Assembly: GCA_035715725.1 (NCBI GenBank)
Contig: DASTKT010000173.1
Location: forward strand, 69,218-133,217
Length of the DNA stretch: 64,000 nt
Direction of reading: 5' to 3'
Source of the DNA: JADGGV01 sp035715725
Lineage (GTDB): Bacteria > Gemmatimonadota > Gemmatimonadetes > Longimicrobiales > RSA9
Part shown: positions 62,251 through 64,000 of the stretch, piece after piece
How positions within the stretch are numbered: the first letter of the stretch is position 1
Layout: the number at the start of each line of letters is the position of its first letter
Position numbers and translations under genes: made by a program
Notes under the pieces: generated by a model
Databases searched by the model: none
What the model was told of the DNA's origin: nothing
The model's input: only the letters and a program-made list of their open reading frames with translations

Positions 62251-63492
62251 TTACTCGTAGCGCAGGGCGACGACGGGATCGAGCCGCGACGCGCGTGACG
62301 CCGGATAGATCCCCGCCAGCACGCCCACCCCGATGCCCATGCTCGCAGCGATCGTCATCCACACGGGCGAGAGCGCCACGGGGAGGGGTGAAACCGCCCG
62401 GACGATCCCGGCGAGGACGATCCCGATCAGGATCCCCGCGAACGCGCCCATTCCCGAGAGGACGGCGGACTCGACGAGGACCTGCAGCACGATGTCCTGG
62501 CGGCGGGCGCCGAGCGCCTTCCGGATCCCGATCTCGCGGGTCCGCTCCGTCACGGAAACGAGCATGATATTCATGATCACCATCCCGCCGACGACGAGGG
62601 CGATGCCGACCAGAGCCGGGAAGGCGATGAACAGGATGCGGCTGATCTTGGTCCAGAAGCTGAGCGAATCGTCCGCCGTCTCCAGCTCGAAGTCATTCGG
62701 CTCGGCCGGGCGCAGGCGGTGCCGCGTCCGCATGACCTCCTCGGCCTCGACCTTGAGCTCGCGGATCGCGTCCGGACCCTCGCCGCGCAGCAGGATGCTG
62801 TCCACCAACCCGTGCGGGTTCACCAGGCGGGCAATCGGCGAGTGCGCCGGCGCGATGGCCATGTTGTCGAGCGACATGCCGAAGAGCGTGCCCTGCTTCG
62901 TCAGCACGCCGATCACGACGAACGGGGAGCCGTCGATCTTGACGGTGCGGCCGAGGGGGCTGAGCGCGCCGAACAGGCGGTCGGCGGCCTCGTAACCGAG
63001 GATCACGACCGGCGCGCCGGCCCGGTCCTCGGGGACCGAAAAGAGGCGGCCCTTCTCGACCTTGTACTCGCGGATCCGGAAGTAGTCGGCGTCGGCGCCC
63101 GTGAGCTGGACGTTCTCGACCTCCGTTCCATCCGGCCCCTCGAGCCGGCCGCCGGCGCCGCTCTCGACCGCGACGATCGAGCCGGAAGGCAGGTGCGACC
63201 GCAACGCATCCGCGTCCTGGAACGTCAGACGCGGCCGCCGCCGAAGCGCACGTCGGTAGGCGGGGTTGTCATTGAAGTTCACCGAGGGCGTGCGGCGCAG
63301 CGTCACGGTGTTCAGGCCGAACACCGTCCGGGCGAAATCCTCGGTCATGTAGCGGTTCATCCCCTCGACGACACTCACCACCGTGATCAGGAACATGACG
63401 CCGATGATGACACCGAGGACGGCGAAGAAGCTCTTCAGCTTCTGCGCTCGGATCTGAGCCAGCGCGAGGCGGAAGCCTTCCCGGCGGTTCAT
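62251..63492 (-). CDS. MacB-type ABC transporter permease (first copy)
   Basis: 413 residues with the same design: helix FFAVLGVIIGVMFLITVVSV, periplasmic domain, and C-terminal helices with LVSVTERTREIGIRKALGAR. It shares the end SRLDPVVALRYE with its neighbour (ARMDPVVALRYE). ATG 63492. It is 10 nt behind the ATPase gene. Confidence 0.92.
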   Translation of the reverse strand: MNRREGFRLALAQIRAQKLKSFFAVLGVIIGVMFLITVVSVVEGMNRYMTEDFARTVFGLNTVTLRRTPSVNFNDNPAYRRALRRRPRLTFQDADALRSHLPSGSIVAVESGAGGRLEGPDGTEVENVQLTGADADYFRIREYKVEKGRLFSVPEDRAGAPVVILGYEAADRLFGALSPLGRTVKIDGSPFVVIGVLTKQGTLFGMSLDNMAIAPAHSPIARLVNPHGLVDSILLRGEGPDAIRELKVEAEEVMRTRHRLRPAEPNDFELETADDSLSFWTKISRILFIAFPALVGIALVVGGMVIMNIMLVSVTERTREIGIRKALGARRQDIVLQVLVESAVLSGMGAFAGILIGIVLAGIVRAVSPLPVALSPVWMTIAASMGIGVGVLAGIYPASRASRLDPVVALRYE

Positions 63493-63502
63493 GGCCGGCC
63501 GC

Positions 63503-64000
63503 TCAGACGGTCACGGCGAGCGCCCGCTGCGGCACGTCCGTGGCGATGCGGCCATCTCGCAATGTCACGACGCGGTGCGCGCGGGCGGCGATGTCGTGCT
63601 CGTGCGTGACCAGCACGATGGTCTGACCCGAGCGGTGCAGCTCGTCGAAGAGCGCCATGATCTCCTCGCCCGTCTGACTGTCCAGGTTGCCCGTCGGCTC
63701 GTCGGCCAGGAGCAGCGCCGGCTCGTTGACCAGCGCCCGCGCCACCGCCACCCGCTGGCGCTGCCCGCCGCTCAGCTCCGCCGGCTTGTGCGCCATGCGG
63801 TCGCCGAGCCCCACCTTCTCCAGCATGGAGGCCGCCCGCTCCCTGCGCTCCTTCGCCGCGACTCCCGCATAGATCAGCGGCAGCTCCACGTTGTGCAGCG
63901 CCGTCGCCCGCGGCAGCAGGTTGAAGGTCTGGAAGACGAAGCCGATCTCCTTGTTGCGGATCCGCGCCAGCTCGTCGTCGCTCAGGTGCGCCACCGGCTG
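63503..64000 (-). CDS. ABC transporter ATP-binding protein (MacB/LolD type), partial
   Basis: The frame runs off the window end; 165 residues are visible. Q-loop region FVFQTFNLLPRATALHNVEL, signature LSGGQRQRVAVARAL, Walker B LLLADEPTGNLDSQTGEEIM, switch His VTHEHDIAARAHR. Walker A is outside. It powers the two downstream permeases, probably exporting a lipid-like or peptide substrate. Confidence 0.93.
   Translation of the reverse strand, partial: QPVAHLSDDELARIRNKEIGFVFQTFNLLPRATALHNVELPLIYAGVAAKERRERAASMLEKVGLGDRMAHKPAELSGGQRQRVAVARALVNEPALLLADEPTGNLDSQTGEEIMALFDELHRSGQTIVLVTHEHDIAARAHRVVTLRDGRIATDVPQRALAVTV

Overview
The window is about 70% G+C, densely coded, and mostly on the plus strand. 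The gene set points to a diderm bacterium with aerobic respiration: it has a BamA-like outer-membrane barrel, lipoproteins, an Flp-type pilin, a PEP-CTERM protein, a caa3-type oxidase, a membrane pyrophosphatase, NDH-2, a coproheme-dependent HemQ route, an MglA/MglB-like pair and a BshB1-like deacetylase. The combination of PD40/TolB-repeat outer-membrane proteins, protochlorophyllide-reductase-like (PCP_red) domain proteins and high G+C fits Gemmatimonadota or a relative. That placement is an inference; no rRNA is present to test it.

Layout. 1-5548: the end of ribosomal protein L25, then pth, a K+-dependent-type membrane pyrophosphatase, an M20 peptidase and ychF. 5549-8675: an accessory stretch with a PEP-CTERM protein, an orphan C39-like peptidase, an Flp-like pilin and an unknown protein, with a perfect 17-bp bidirectional terminator. 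8676-9778: hemQ/chdC overlapping a three-cysteine ferredoxin. 10107-13132: an Mrp-type ATPase, a zinc-ribbon/PCP_red protein and an ABC exporter. 13133-28866: a large respiratory region. It starts with a near-consensus sigma-70 promoter and a 370-nt leader, then encodes a tandem universal-stress protein carrying two PCP_red-like domains, a radical SAM/SPASM-PCP_red protein, a CydA-like membrane oxidoreductase that appears to lack a Q-loop, three c-type cytochromes (one fused to an ethylbenzene-dehydrogenase-type heme domain), a cupredoxin lipoprotein, caa3 oxidase subunits II-I-III-IV, heme O synthase, and three small or duplicated membrane proteins.

28948-31033: the rpsF-rpsR-DUF2232-rplI operon (no ssb). 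31256-34990: rsfS and a protease/propeller/barrel fusion. 35141-43656: a SPOR protein with a degenerate ParA-like head, smc, a subtilase and a metallo-beta-lactamase-fold hydrolase. 43754-48997: DAHP synthase, a CoA-binding protein, the SRP RNA gene (ffs, found from sequence and pairing), dnaX, yraN, ybaB and recR. 48997-53170: a small membrane protein, roadblock/MglA pair, pgsA, cinA and a lysophospholipase-like hydrolase. 53284-54988: grpE-dnaJ. 55149-57365: a flavin/PNPOx-like protein, NDH-2 and a small orphan. 57375-59705 (minus): mnmA with its sulfur donor, a cysteine desulfurase. 59859-60197: a HIRAN-like orphan. 60269-64000 (minus): a MacB-type ABC exporter (ATPase cut by the window end, two permeases) and a PIG-L deacetylase.

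The most interesting system is the 10-27 kb region. PCP_red-type domains occur at least four times in three neighbouring proteins, next to an Mrp Fe-S/ATPase, a radical SAM enzyme, an unusual CydA homologue and a set of periplasmic electron carriers that lead into a caa3 oxidase. No cytochrome bc1 or alternative complex III is visible here, so this set may be an undescribed electron-transfer complex and its assembly machinery. I saw no tRNA, rRNA, CRISPR array, insertion sequence or prophage.
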